Assembly (NCBI RefSeq): GCF_008704205.1
Contig: NZ_VXLC01000015.1
Location: forward strand, 1-64,000
Length of the DNA stretch: 64,000 bases
DNA from: Nocardia colli
GTDB lineage: Bacteria > Actinomycetota > Actinomycetes > Mycobacteriales > Mycobacteriaceae
Direction of reading: 5' to 3'
This document shows, one piece after another, positions 53,903-62,616 of the stretch; the first letter of the stretch is position 1, and every line of letters starts with the position of its first letter. A program made the translations under genes and the position numbers. A model generated the notes under the pieces. The model was not told the origin of the DNA, did no database searches, and saw only the letters and a list, made by a program, of their open reading frames with translations.

Positions 53903-53951
53903 CGGGCTAATTAATTAACCCGTGATACGAACTCCCCAGTATCTCCCCAGT
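53903..53951. promoter_or_regulatory. AT-rich palindrome and CCCCAGT direct repeat
   Basis: CGGGCTAATTAATTAACCCG at 53903-53922 is an 18-of-20 palindrome, unusual in this GC-rich sequence. Immediately after it, CTCCCCAGT occurs twice (53932-53940, 53943-53951), 11 bases apart, upstream of the FTP protein start at 53987. The remaining bases between 53658 and 53902 hold no gene I can support. Confidence 0.6.
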
Positions 53952-53986
53952 CGAAAATATCGCCCGCGGTGTGTTTCTACTTGGAT

Positions 53987-55093
53987 ATGAAACACCCACA
54001 TCGAAGGGCGGCTCGCTTCACCGCTACCGCGGTGTTCGTTTTAGCGGCAACGGCTTTCACGACCAGCTCCGGTGCCCTCGCCCAGCCAACGACAACCACA
54101 CCGCCGGCAACCCCTTCGACGTCGTCGCCGACCACCACGCCGACCGATCCGTCGACCACTACGCCGACCGATCCCTCGACGCTGTCGCCGACCACCGCGA
54201 CGACCGACACATCGCCGACCACCACGTATACCGCTCCGTCGACGACGTTTTCCCCGACGACCGAGCCGACGACATCGGCGCCGACCACACCTCCGTCGCC
54301 GACCACGTCGACGACCACCACCCCGCCGACCGCGACGACCGTCGTTCCGACGTCGCCCACCACGCCCGGCATCTTCGAACTCCCGACCCTGCCGAAGAAT
54401 CCGTTCACCGATCCCGACGGGATCATCGCGCAGGTCATCTTCAAGAACCCGCTGCCGAAGCCGTCGGGCACCCCGTCCGAGGCCCCAGCGATCGCGCAGG
54501 CGCAAGCGCAGACCGTCCAGCAGGCCTTCGGCGCCGAAACGGTCGGCAGCCTCGTGGTGGACAAGGCGTTCCAGGCCGGCCAGGGCGCCACGGTCCGGCT
54601 GCGGCAGCAGATCGACTCGGTGCCGGTCTTCGGCGCGACGGTCGCGCAATCGCTGGCCGCTGACGGCTCGCTCACCTCGGCCAGTGGCGCACTGACGCAC
54701 AAGGTTCAGGGCAAGTACCCGGCCGGGGTGAGCACGCCGCCCGCCGCGGTCGCCGCCACCGCGCTGCGCACGCTCGCCACCGAGACCAAGCAGTCACGGG
54801 ACAAGTTGGCCGTCGGCGCGACGGTCGCCATGTGGTACGACCCGAAACTGGCGGCCAGGAGCTCCGCTGCCGGCGTGGCGGTCCCCGCATACAAGGTCAC
54901 GGTCAAAAGCCAAGGTGCGCAGGGTAAGCAGCCTGTGCAGTGGGTCGTGTTCGTCGACGCCAACAACACCGGACGCGTGCTGGACGGCTGGCGCGAATCC
55001 GAGCATCCCGATCGCGACGTGTGCGAGGCCGGACGTACACCGGCCGATCCCGACGGCAGGCCGGAAACCCTGGCGTCGCGCTGCCGCCGCTGA
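53987..55093 (+). CDS. secreted FTP-propeptide protein without a peptidase domain
   Basis: 368 residues: signal peptide (RRAARFTATAVFVLAATAFTTSSGALA), then about 100 residues of Thr/Pro/Ser-rich linker, then an FTP-type propeptide domain (VRLRQQIDSVPVFGATVAQSLAADGSLTSASGALT) and a PepSY-like sheet ending VQWVVFVDANNTGRVLDGW. In M4/M36 peptidases the catalytic domain would follow, but this protein stops about 30 residues later after two Cys. Such propeptides inhibit or fold peptidases, so it may be a free-standing inhibitor or a truncated gene. The linker is a probable cell-wall spacer. Confidence 0.8.
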   Translation: MKHPHRRAARFTATAVFVLAATAFTTSSGALAQPTTTTPPATPSTSSPTTTPTDPSTTTPTDPSTLSPTTATTDTSPTTTYTAPSTTFSPTTEPTTSAPTTPPSPTTSTTTTPPTATTVVPTSPTTPGIFELPTLPKNPFTDPDGIIAQVIFKNPLPKPSGTPSEAPAIAQAQAQTVQQAFGAETVGSLVVDKAFQAGQGATVRLRQQIDSVPVFGATVAQSLAADGSLTSASGALTHKVQGKYPAGVSTPPAAVAATALRTLATETKQSRDKLAVGATVAMWYDPKLAARSSAAGVAVPAYKVTVKSQGAQGKQPVQWVVFVDANNTGRVLDGWRESEHPDRDVCEAGRTPADPDGRPETLASRCRR

Positions 55094-55124
55094 ACGTGTG
55101 CCGCCCGGCGGCGCATTGGTTTAC

Positions 55125-55161
55125 GGGCATTCGGACGGCGGTGTGCGCCGTCCGAATGCCC
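55125..55161. terminator. strong terminator hairpin
   Basis: Perfect 16-base arms beginning GGGCATTCGGACGGCG with a 5-base loop GTGTG, 31 bases after the FTP-protein stop. Confidence 0.8.
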
Positions 55162-55284
55162 GGCAGTACCTGCGGGATGCCGAGTTGGCATTGCCCGCAG
55201 TCGATTACAGATCCGTTCGGGCTTCGACACGTGCGCGCGACCCAGCTCGGTCCCCGGATCGCCTACCACAAGAGGTTGTGCACC

Positions 55285-56841
55285 ATGCGAATTCAGAAAT
55301 GGTCTGACAGAGGCAATCCGATTCCCGTCGCGCTCAGAGCCCGGCCGGTCGCGGTGTCCGCGTTGGCGCTAGCGTTGAGTCTCACGGCCGGCGTGGCCGC
55401 GGTGGCTGCGGCACCGCCGGATTCGCCGAACGGGGCGGCGGCCAGCGCGGCCGATCCGACGCCGGGCTCCGACGGACTGGGCGATCCGTATTACCCGAAG
55501 GACGGCAACGGCGGTTACGACGCGACGCATTACGACGTCGCCATCGACTACAACCCGCCGACGCACAACCTCAAGGGCAAGGCCACCATCACGGCCAATG
55601 CCACGCAGAACCTCTCGGCCTTCAATCTCGACTACGCCGGTCCGGCCGTCAGTGCCGTGGCCGTCAACGGTCAGACCGCCACCTTCCGCAAGACCGGCGA
55701 GCACGAACTCGTGGTGACCCCGAAAGCGGCACTGCCGCAGGGACAATCGTTCACCGTCGTGGTCGACTACGCGGGCACCTTGCCGAACAGCAACGGCAAC
55801 GGGTGGACCTACTCGCCGTCCGGCGGCGCCTTCGCCGCGGGCGAACCGCATTCCGCGACAACGTGGTATCCGCTCAACGACACCCCGCTGGACAAGGTCA
55901 CGTTCACCGTGAAGGCCACCGTGCCGACCGGCTGGGATGTGGCGTCGAACGGGGTGCGCGCGTCGGACGTGCCCGCCGGTACGGGCAAGCACACCGTCAC
56001 CTGGGAAGCCAAGGATCCGATCGTCGGGTATCTGACGACGATCGCGATCGACAAGTTCACCCGGCTGAATCAGCGGGCCGGGAACACGCCGCTGGAGAGT
56101 TTCTTCGCACCGGGCGGCGCGCAGCAGAAGAAGGACCTGGAGAAGAAGCTGCCGGGCGTGCTCGCGTTCGAAGAGGGGCTGTACGGTCCCTATCCGCTAG
56201 AGGCCGGCGGCGGAATCTATGTGGATACCAACCTGCAATTCTCGCTGGAGACGCAGACCCGGCCCATCTACGCGCCGTGGACGGACCTCAACACGCTGAT
56301 TCACGAGAACGCCCACCAGTGGTGGGGTGATTCGGTCTCGGTCAAGGATTGGCGCGATGTCTGCCTGAACGAATGCTTCGCCAGCTACACCGCCGACATC
56401 CTGTACCCCGAGCGGGTCAATCACCAGAACGCCGACCAGATCTATCGGCGCGCACTTGCCAGCGCAGATCAGCAAGGCGTCTGGTCCACCCCGCTCTACG
56501 ATCCCGGCAAGGGCAACGAATTCACCGTGGTCTACAGCCGCGGGCCGCTGTTCCTGCACGCGCTGCGTCGCTACATCGGTGACGACGTATTCTTCGCCGC
56601 CGTCAAGGATTTCGCGCAGGGGCACAAGGGTGGGAACGCGTCGATTCCGGAGTTCCGGCAGTTCGTCCAGTCGCGCACCAGCAAGAATCTGAACGGGTTC
56701 TTCGATGCGTGGTTGAACGGGCGGAAGCGGCCTGCCAGCGAGTACCTGTACCCGGGCAGCCTCAGCAACCAGGGGCTTCAGGAAGCTCCTGAGGCGCCGG
56801 GGACCGACGCCTGGCCGTTCGGTCGCGGGGATCGGAAATGA
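55285..56841 (+). CDS. secreted M1-family metallopeptidase
   Basis: 518 residues with a signal peptide (residues about 20-45). HENAH at 340-344 and Glu363 form HExxH-x18-E, exactly the M1 zinc site; Tyr in VVYSRGPLFLHAL is the transition-state residue. The exopeptidase GAMEN block is replaced by FSLETQTRP, where Glu probably takes the same place; this variation is common in bacterial secreted M1 members. It acts outside, probably as an aminopeptidase. It overlaps the next gene by ATGA. Confidence 0.9.
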   Translation: MRIQKWSDRGNPIPVALRARPVAVSALALALSLTAGVAAVAAAPPDSPNGAAASAADPTPGSDGLGDPYYPKDGNGGYDATHYDVAIDYNPPTHNLKGKATITANATQNLSAFNLDYAGPAVSAVAVNGQTATFRKTGEHELVVTPKAALPQGQSFTVVVDYAGTLPNSNGNGWTYSPSGGAFAAGEPHSATTWYPLNDTPLDKVTFTVKATVPTGWDVASNGVRASDVPAGTGKHTVTWEAKDPIVGYLTTIAIDKFTRLNQRAGNTPLESFFAPGGAQQKKDLEKKLPGVLAFEEGLYGPYPLEAGGGIYVDTNLQFSLETQTRPIYAPWTDLNTLIHENAHQWWGDSVSVKDWRDVCLNECFASYTADILYPERVNHQNADQIYRRALASADQQGVWSTPLYDPGKGNEFTVVYSRGPLFLHALRRYIGDDVFFAAVKDFAQGHKGGNASIPEFRQFVQSRTSKNLNGFFDAWLNGRKRPASEYLYPGSLSNQGLQEAPEAPGTDAWPFGRGDRK

Positions 56842-57158
56842 CGCCCGTCTCCACGAAAGCTGAGTTACCGCAGCGGATCCGGACGTTCGTCGGTGCGGCA
56901 GCCCTCGCCCCGTTGATCGTGGCCGCCTTGCATGCGGCGCCGAACCAGGACGCGCGCGGGCACATCTCCTCGCCGCACAGCCGGCTGGCGAAATGTGCTC
57001 AGGTGAATCCGCTCGAATCCCTGCCGCGGCACGCGGAAGGGGCGGTGGGACAGCGTAATTGCAGTGCCGGCCACTGGGCCGATACCGGCAATGGCACCGT
57101 CACTGCCGCGGGCGCGAAGGGTGTCTTCAAGAAGAAGCCGTCGTTCGTAGAGGCTTGA
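56838..57158 (+). CDS. small exported or membrane protein
   Basis: 106 residues, start overlapping the M1 stop (ATGA), so translation is coupled. A hydrophobic segment (FVGAAALAPLIVAALHAAP, about 17-35) could be a signal or anchor. The remainder has two Cys and a basic end (GVFKKKPS). No recognised domain. Coupling suggests a role with the M1 peptidase. Confidence 0.65.
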   Translation: MTPVSTKAELPQRIRTFVGAAALAPLIVAALHAAPNQDARGHISSPHSRLAKCAQVNPLESLPRHAEGAVGQRNCSAGHWADTGNGTVTAAGAKGVFKKKPSFVEA

Positions 57159-57168
57159 CGACATCTCG

Positions 57169-57199
57169 TGGGCCGCTGCGCATTGTGCGCAGCGGCCCA
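57169..57199 (+). terminator. terminator hairpin
   Basis: TGGGCCGCTGCGCA and its perfect complement with a 3-base loop (TTG), 10 bases after the stop of the small gene following the M1 peptidase. Confidence 0.75.
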
Positions 57200-57439
57200 T
57201 CGTCGTGTGTGCCCCTCATCGGGAGCGCCGCCGATCCCCTCCACCTGCGGCGCTCCCCACACCAGGACAGTGCGTCATTGCACATGTCCCTGTCGGTGCG
57301 CTGCCATCATCACCGGCTTCGGGGGCGGGTGGCTTGGACGAATCTGCTGTTGTCGCGACATGGTCGCGGCTCATCGGGGTTGACCTTCGGGCTACCGTGG
57401 GGGTGGCACCTCGATCGTTCTAGCCATGTTGGAGGCTTC

Positions 57440-58258
57440 TTGCGCACCCTCGCTCGCGTACTGCTCGTGCTGCTGGTTCTCGCCGGTGGGACGGCCTCGA
57501 TGGTGCCTGCGGCGCTCGCTGAGCCCACGGTGCCGCCGGTGATCATCGATGGCGTCACCGTGGAGAAGATCGATGCGGAGCTGGCGGTGCGCAATGGTGC
57601 GCCGGCCGGGCAGAGCAAAGGTGAGTTGCTCGAGCTGCTGTCGCGGCAGTTCCTCGGCACGCCGTACGGCGCCAATATGCTCATCGGTTCCGAGACGCAG
57701 CGCGAACAGCTCGTCGTCGACTTCCGCCGGGTGGATTGCTTCACCTATCTCGATTACGTCGAAGCGCTCAGTCGATCCGCCGACAAGGACCAGTTCCTCT
57801 CGAACCTGGTCGAAACGCGCTACACCGGCGGACGCGTCGAGTTCCTGCAACGCAAGCACTTCTTCAGCGACTGGGTGAGCACGCCGAGAATCGCCGCCAC
57901 CGACGTCACCGGTGCGGTGAGCACCGGCGCGGTGACCGTGGCCAAACGGCTCAACGCGAAGAGCGACGGCGGAACTTACCTGCCCGGATTGCCGGTCGTC
58001 GACCGCAACATCACCTACATCCCGAGCGCCGCCGTGAACGACACCGTCATCGGCGGACTCCGCACCGGCGACTACATCGGCGCATACACCGACGAGCCAG
58101 GACTCGACGTCACCCACGTCGGAATCTTCGTCATGACCCCGACCGGCCCCGTCTTCCGCAACGCCTCCTCGCTCGCCGCAAACAACAAAGTGGTCGACTC
58201 ACCTTTCACCGACTACGTCCAATCGGTCCCCGGCATAGTCGTCTACCGCCCGCAGTAG
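57440..58258 (+). CDS. secreted DUF1460 amidase-like protein
   Basis: 272 residues. A TTG start at 57440 is indicated by GGAGG 4 bases upstream and by the signal peptide immediately following (RTLARVLLVLLVLAGGTASMVPAALA). The domain matches DUF1460: LLSRQFLGTPYGANMLIGS, LVVDFRRVDCFTYLDYVEAL with the catalytic Cys in DCFT, and a His in DVTHVGIFV. This is an NlpC/P60-like fold and probably cleaves a peptidoglycan amide or peptide bond. Cell-wall remodelling fits the neighbours. Confidence 0.85.
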   Translation: MRTLARVLLVLLVLAGGTASMVPAALAEPTVPPVIIDGVTVEKIDAELAVRNGAPAGQSKGELLELLSRQFLGTPYGANMLIGSETQREQLVVDFRRVDCFTYLDYVEALSRSADKDQFLSNLVETRYTGGRVEFLQRKHFFSDWVSTPRIAATDVTGAVSTGAVTVAKRLNAKSDGGTYLPGLPVVDRNITYIPSAAVNDTVIGGLRTGDYIGAYTDEPGLDVTHVGIFVMTPTGPVFRNASSLAANNKVVDSPFTDYVQSVPGIVVYRPQ

Positions 58259-58272
58259 TCGCCCCGCCGACC

Positions 58273-58785
58273 ATGACAAGGTCCGAACCACTACTCGTCG
58301 TCATCCGCGGCAACTCCGCATCAGGGAAGTCGACCGTCGCGACGGCGGTGCAACGCCGATTCGAGCGCGGCGATTGCGCGGTCGTCGCCCAAGACACGGT
58401 GCGCCGTCAGATGTTGCGGGAATTCGACGAACCCGGCGCATTCAACATCCGATTGATCGAACAGATCGCCACCGCATGGCTACAGGAGGGCATGGTGGTG
58501 ATCGTCGAAGGCATCCTCGACGCCCGCAAATACGGCCCGATGCTGAAGCGCTTGACCGACAGCACGCCCCAATCCCTGTTCTATGCTTTCGATCTGACCT
58601 TCGAGGAGACCCTGCTCCGCCACGCGACGCGCCCACAAGCAGCATCGATCCCGGAAGCGCTGCTGGCCGACTGGTACCGCGGCTGGCAACCCCTCACCTT
58701 CGTAGCGGAGACCAGGATCGATGCCACGTGGAGCATCGACGCGACCATAGATCGGATTCGCCGGGATATCGCACGTCATGGGTGA
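58273..58785 (+). CDS. P-loop kinase-like protein
   Basis: 170 residues. Walker A is GNSASGKST (about residues 14-22); VEGILD and a following Arg-rich lid (RHATRPQA) resemble small-molecule kinases of the AAA_33/chloramphenicol-phosphotransferase-like group. The substrate is unknown. It starts 14 bases after the DUF1460 gene, without a strong ribosome site, and may be in the same transcript. Confidence 0.78.
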   Translation: MTRSEPLLVVIRGNSASGKSTVATAVQRRFERGDCAVVAQDTVRRQMLREFDEPGAFNIRLIEQIATAWLQEGMVVIVEGILDARKYGPMLKRLTDSTPQSLFYAFDLTFEETLLRHATRPQAASIPEALLADWYRGWQPLTFVAETRIDATWSIDATIDRIRRDIARHG

Positions 58786-58929
58786 AGAGCGTTGCCTGAG
58801 GTTGTAATCCGCTGTGCTGTAGCAGAATCCACGAATGGTACGACCGCGATTCGCGCCGGTGGGGGACAGCAATCGGGTGCTGTCGCTCGCTACGCGCCGA
58901 ACCGCCTCTGTGGTAGGCGAGTTCGTGCG

Positions 58930-59157
58930 CTACGGATCTGGAGTCGGGCCTTCTGGGGCGAGGATATCTTCGGCATCGTTGTATGGATGAGGTGATATCG
59001 GAGCGTCGCCGAAACCGCGGAAGTCGCAGCGCACCAATCGATATCCGGCATCGGTGAGGGTGGTCCACCGGGGGTCCCACATTCGCCGGTCGCATACACC
59101 TGCGTGCAGCAGGACTGCTGGTGGACCGTCGCCTGCCACATCGTGGGGGAGAGTCAT
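58930..59157 (-). pseudogene. truncated alpha/beta hydrolase
   Basis: The N-terminal quarter of an alpha/beta hydrolase is clear: PPAVLLHAGVCDRRMWDPRW, GYRLVRCDFRGFGD, HPYNDAEDILA. It then ends after a few unrelated residues, before the nucleophile elbow. No continuation was found in other frames nearby, so it is a remnant, probably non-functional. Confidence 0.7.
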
Positions 59158-59258
59158 CGCTCGGACGCTAGTTGTCGCCAGTTGTCCGCGCATTCGAATA
59201 TCGCGGCCGTCGTTTTCGGTCGGCGCGGAAATTTCGGCGCGCTCGGTAGTCTCACACG

Positions 59259-59906
59259 ATGACTGACCCAGTGACCAGCGATGCGCCCAGCCCCATTCGC
59301 ACGGAACGGGGACTGGAGCGGCTGATCTTCTTCAGCGATGCGGTGGTGGCGATCGCGATCACTCTGATCGTGTTGCCATTGGTCGACAGCGCTCGTGAGG
59401 TCGCGGATACGTCTACATCGAAATTCTTGTCCGACAACAGCTATGGACTCCTGGCGGCCGGCGTCAGTTTCGTGGTGATCAGTTCGTTCTGGCGTGAACA
59501 CCACCGCCTGTTCGAGCGCGCCACCGGCTACACACCACTGCTCGTGCGCCTCAACATGCTGTGGTTGCTCTGCATCGTCGCCCTACCGCTCGCCACGATC
59601 CTCGACGTCTACTCCCACCGCGGCGACCGTCTCGCCATCGGCATCTACCTCGGCGTGATGATCGCGGCGATGACACTCAGCCGATTAGCGGAACTGGTCC
59701 TCTACCGAGCAAACCTGCTGGCAGACGCACCCCAGGTGACCACGCTCGACATCGCAGTCCGCTGGATCTCCGTGGCAACAGTATGCCTGGCACTGACCAT
59801 CGCCCTGGTGGTCCCACACGTCGGCCTGTGGTCCCTACTGCTATGGATCGCCGTAGGCCCGATCGAGAGCATGATCAAGCGCCGGAAATCCCACCAAACC
59901 ACCTGA
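59259..59906 (+). CDS. TMEM175-type potassium channel protein
   Basis: 215 residues, about six membrane segments. The first helix RLIFFSDAVVAIAITLIVLPL carries the FSD motif of the TMEM175/DUF1211 family, whose bacterial members form potassium channels as tetramers. Shorter than the animal two-repeat form, as expected for bacteria. The stop codon overlaps the first dispersed repeat. Confidence 0.85.
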   Translation: MTDPVTSDAPSPIRTERGLERLIFFSDAVVAIAITLIVLPLVDSAREVADTSTSKFLSDNSYGLLAAGVSFVVISSFWREHHRLFERATGYTPLLVRLNMLWLLCIVALPLATILDVYSHRGDRLAIGIYLGVMIAAMTLSRLAELVLYRANLLADAPQVTTLDIAVRWISVATVCLALTIALVVPHVGLWSLLLWIAVGPIESMIKRRKSHQTT

Positions 59907-60000
59907 GCCGCAGCCAAGGCCCGAACGACTCGGTCAGTGATCGTCAGCGGGACATAGTGGAGGTGAAGTGCGAGTAGCGGCTCTGTCATGTCCCGTTGAG
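59905..60000. repeat. 96-bp dispersed repeat, copy 1
   Basis: Starts at the stop codon of the TMEM175 gene. About 80 percent identical by eye to copy 2. It ends in CTCTGTCATGTCCCGTTGAG, and GGGACAT and ATGTCCC form an internal inverted pair. On the minus strand it opens a frame beginning MTEPLLAL. Confidence 0.75.
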
Positions 60001-60078
60001 TGAGACGTCTGGCGAGGCGATGCTGTCGCTCGCGGGGAGGCCCGGGCAGGCGTCAGCGGAGGGCTGATCGGACTCGCC

Positions 60079-60174
60079 GAGCCGTAGCCAGTGCCCGAAT
60101 GGCTCGGGGCGTGATCGTCGGCGGGACTTGGTGGTGGCGGAGTGGGAGTGGAGGCTCTGTCATGTCCCGTTGGG
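60079..60174. repeat. 96-bp dispersed repeat, copy 2
   Basis: Same direction as copy 1, 174 bases later, sharing GAGCCG at the start and CTCTGTCATGTCCCGTTG at the end. The minus-strand frame beginning MTEP is kept open through the whole copy. The gap 59907-60403 otherwise holds no gene I can support. Confidence 0.75.
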
Positions 60175-60317
60175 CATTGAGTGTTGGCTGGTGGTGCGAG
60201 GGGGCGGCTTTGCTTGCGTGGAGTCGGCGGTGGAGTGCCAACTTTGTCAGCGGAACTGCGGCCTGTGCGCAAGCGCGGGCATCTGTTGTCCGCGCGTGGC
60301 GATTGGGGCATGGCTAC

Positions 60318-60371
60318 GTGGGACCTCGTTGAGGAGGAGTGCGAGTAGGGGCGCTGTCATGTCCCGTTGGG
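60318..60371. repeat. dispersed repeat, partial copy 3
   Basis: Only the last 54 bases of the unit are present, ending GCTGTCATGTCCCGTTGGG. The minus-strand frame begins MTAPLLAL. Confidence 0.7.
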
Positions 60372-60403
60372 TGTCGAGTCGTGCCGTCCGACTGAGGTTG
60401 TAG

Positions 60404-62344
60404 TTACGGAGCTGGTGGCCTGGTGGTGGGGGCCGGCTGGGGTGGAATGGGTTTTGTGGTGGGGGCGGGTGGTTTCGGTTGGGGGGCTGGGGCGGCTGGT
60501 GGTTGTTTGGGGGCTGGGGCCGGGTCGGCAGGTTTGGGGGCTGGGGCGGCCGGTGCAGGTGGTGTGGCGGGTTGCTGCTTGGGGGTGGGAGTTGGTGCGG
60601 CCGGGTTTTGGTTCGGTGCTGGTGCGGCGGGGGCGGGGGAGGCAGGTTGCTTCGGTGCCGGTGCCGGTGCCGGTGCCGGTGCCGGTGCCGGTGCCGGTGC
60701 CGGTGCCGGTGCCGGTGCCGGTGCCGGTGCCGGTGCCGGTGCCGGTGCCGGTGCCGGTGCTAGAGCTGGAGCGGGTGCCGGTGCTGGAGCTGGAGCGGGT
60801 GCCGGTGCTGGAGCTGGAGCGGCGGGAGGGGGTGTGGCTGGTTGTTTGGATGCGGGGGTGGTTGGGATGGGGGTGGTCGGTTGTTGTTTGGGGGCGGGTG
60901 CGGGGGTGGTTGGGGGTGGTGCGACTGGTTGTTGGCTGGTGGGGTGGATTGGTGGGGTTTGAGTGGGCTTGGGTGCTGGTGGGTTCGGTGTTGTTGTGGG
61001 GGGCTGTGATTTGGGTGCTGGTGTGGCGGTGGGGGTTTGGGTTGACTTTTGATTGGTCGTCGGGGGGACCGAGGCGATTGGTGGCTGCGCCTGTGTCGAG
61101 GGGGTGGGTGTGGTCTGAGCCGGTGCCGGTGGTGTGGTGGTCGGCGTCGTTGTGGGAGCTGATGTGGTCGAGCTGGGACCAGTAGTTGTCGTCGAGCTGG
61201 GAGCCGGTGTGGTCGAGCTGGGTTGTGGTGTCGTCGTGGGGGTTTGGGTGGTTGTGGTGGTCGGCTGGACCGTGGGGGTGCTCGGGGTTGGTGGTGGGCA
61301 GAAGATGCCGCAGGGGATTGGTGCTCGGCCGGGGATGTTGATCATCACGTGGATTCTGAGTTCCAGTGTGCCCGTGGGGCTTTGTGGATCGGTGGTGGTG
61401 GGGGGATCCGTTGTGGGGAGCGGATCGGTGGTCGATTCGGGTGAGGGGGCGTCCGGTGCGGCGGGATCGCCGGGGGCGGCGGGGTCGGCGATGGTGGCGG
61501 TTTCGCCTACGCTCATGCTCGAACCCGCGCCGTCCGGCATGCCGCCGGTGGGGGTGCTGTCGGGGATGGGGGCGAGTTCGCCTTGCTTGGGTGCACCGCC
61601 GGTTTTGTAGGCGTTGGACCAGCTGAGCACCTTCGAGGCGTAGTCGAGGGAATTGTTGTAGCGCAGGACCGCGCGGATCTCCTGTTTCGGATCGCGCATA
61701 TCCAGGTTGCCGGAGCACAGGTATTTACCCGCGCCGAGCACGGCGTCGAAGATGTTGTTCGGGTCGGTTTTACGGTCGCCGTTGCCATCCGCGGCATACA
61801 ACGTCCAGGTACCGGGCAGGAACTGCATCGGTCCGACGGCGCGCACATAGCCGCCGTCGGACGCTTTGATGATTTCGTTGCCGGGCAACGTTCCGTCCAG
61901 CGCCGGACCGTAGATGATGCCGCGGGTGGTCCCGTCGGCGTCGGTGCGCCCGTTACCCGCGTGATTGGACTCGATCTTGCCGATGCCGGCCAGCAGATGC
62001 CACGGCATCCCGCAATTCGGCGTCGACGACTGTAACGACAGCTCGGCATTCCGATAAGCGGCGAGCGCGACCTCCGGAATACCCCGGGTCGGCACATTGG
62101 GCAGGCCGACATCGTGCAGCGGAACGGTCAGATCCGGCCCGGGATCGCCCGGCGGATCGGATTGCAACCGTAGCGATTCGGCGGAAGTCGGAACCACGCT
62201 GACCGATCGATCGGCGCTCTGATCATTGGGCGTCATCGCGGACGCCAGCACACCGTCGGGCACGTGATTACTCGCCACGGACCCGGAAATCAACAACCCG
62301 GCGAATACGAGCGCGGATGCGGTAATAGGACCGGAAATTCGCAT
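60404..62344 (-). CDS. secreted lytic transglycosylase with long Pro/Ala tail
   Basis: 646 residues. Signal peptide at the N-terminus (ITASALVFAGLLISGSVAS). Residues about 90-240 form a lytic murein transglycosylase domain of the MltB/SLT type: HLLAGIGKIESNHAGNG carries the catalytic Glu, followed by RAVGPMQFLPGTW, GDRKTDPNNIFDAVLGAGKYLC and YNNSLDYASKVL. The remaining 400 residues are Thr/Pro and then Ala-Pro/Lys-Pro repeats, probably a wall-spanning spacer. It cleaves peptidoglycan. The ATG at 62344 places the signal correctly. The divergent GH20 gene shares its promoter region. Confidence 0.88.
   Translation of the reverse strand: MRISGPITASALVFAGLLISGSVASNHVPDGVLASAMTPNDQSADRSVSVVPTSAESLRLQSDPPGDPGPDLTVPLHDVGLPNVPTRGIPEVALAAYRNAELSLQSSTPNCGMPWHLLAGIGKIESNHAGNGRTDADGTTRGIIYGPALDGTLPGNEIIKASDGGYVRAVGPMQFLPGTWTLYAADGNGDRKTDPNNIFDAVLGAGKYLCSGNLDMRDPKQEIRAVLRYNNSLDYASKVLSWSNAYKTGGAPKQGELAPIPDSTPTGGMPDGAGSSMSVGETATIADPAAPGDPAAPDAPSPESTTDPLPTTDPPTTTDPQSPTGTLELRIHVMINIPGRAPIPCGIFCPPPTPSTPTVQPTTTTTQTPTTTPQPSSTTPAPSSTTTTGPSSTTSAPTTTPTTTPPAPAQTTPTPSTQAQPPIASVPPTTNQKSTQTPTATPAPKSQPPTTTPNPPAPKPTQTPPIHPTSQQPVAPPPTTPAPAPKQQPTTPIPTTPASKQPATPPPAAPAPAPAPAPAPAPAPAPALAPAPAPAPAPAPAPAPAPAPAPAPAPAPAPAPAPAPKQPASPAPAAPAPNQNPAAPTPTPKQQPATPPAPAAPAPKPADPAPAPKQPPAAPAPQPKPPAPTTKPIPPQPAPTTRPPAP
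60654..60755 (-). repeat. 17 perfect copies of a hexanucleotide
   Basis: GGTGCC is repeated 17 times without error, with a variant unit following. On the coding (minus) strand each unit encodes Ala-Pro in the transglycosylase tail. Unit length is a multiple of three, so copy-number change keeps the frame. Confidence 0.9.
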
Positions 62345-62519
62345 CGGCACACCAAATCCTTCATCGACGTCGGTGGCGAACTGCACGGCGTCCGCCGATC
62401 GACGCGCGGGCGAGCATGAGACCTGTTGTACGAGTGGTTGTCACAGCGCAACGGCCGACCACCTGCCGTCAAGTTCCGAACAACCGGCGCAAGCATGACA
62501 CGAAAGAACCCGCTCGAGA

Positions 62520-62616
62520 TCCCCAGTAGAAGTGGGGAATCGGAGATGTTCATGTTCCGCCCCCGCGGCGGTGATCGATAAATATCCGCATATCCCCAGT
62601 TGGGAAGGTCCCCACT
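62520..62616. promoter_or_regulatory. CCCCA palindrome copy 2 and direct repeat
   Basis: TCCCCA-GTAGAAG-TGGGGA at 62520-62538 repeats the element of 47014-47038. TCCCCAGT (62593-62600) and TCCCCACT (62609-62616) form a direct pair 16 bases apart. All lie in the 333-base gap (62345-62677) between the divergent transglycosylase and GH20 genes. Confidence 0.65.

Noticed and set aside
53615..53914. Open frames on both strands after the StrR-like gene
   Set aside because: They overlap the hairpin, lack ribosome sites and show no recognisable sequence.
59905..60371. Possible CRISPR array
   Set aside because: Only three unequal copies with irregular long gaps, repeat units too long and divergent, and no cas genes.
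60367..61185. Plus-strand Gly/Val-rich frames opposite the Pro/Ala tail
   Set aside because: They are reverse readings of the repeat-rich transglycosylase tail.
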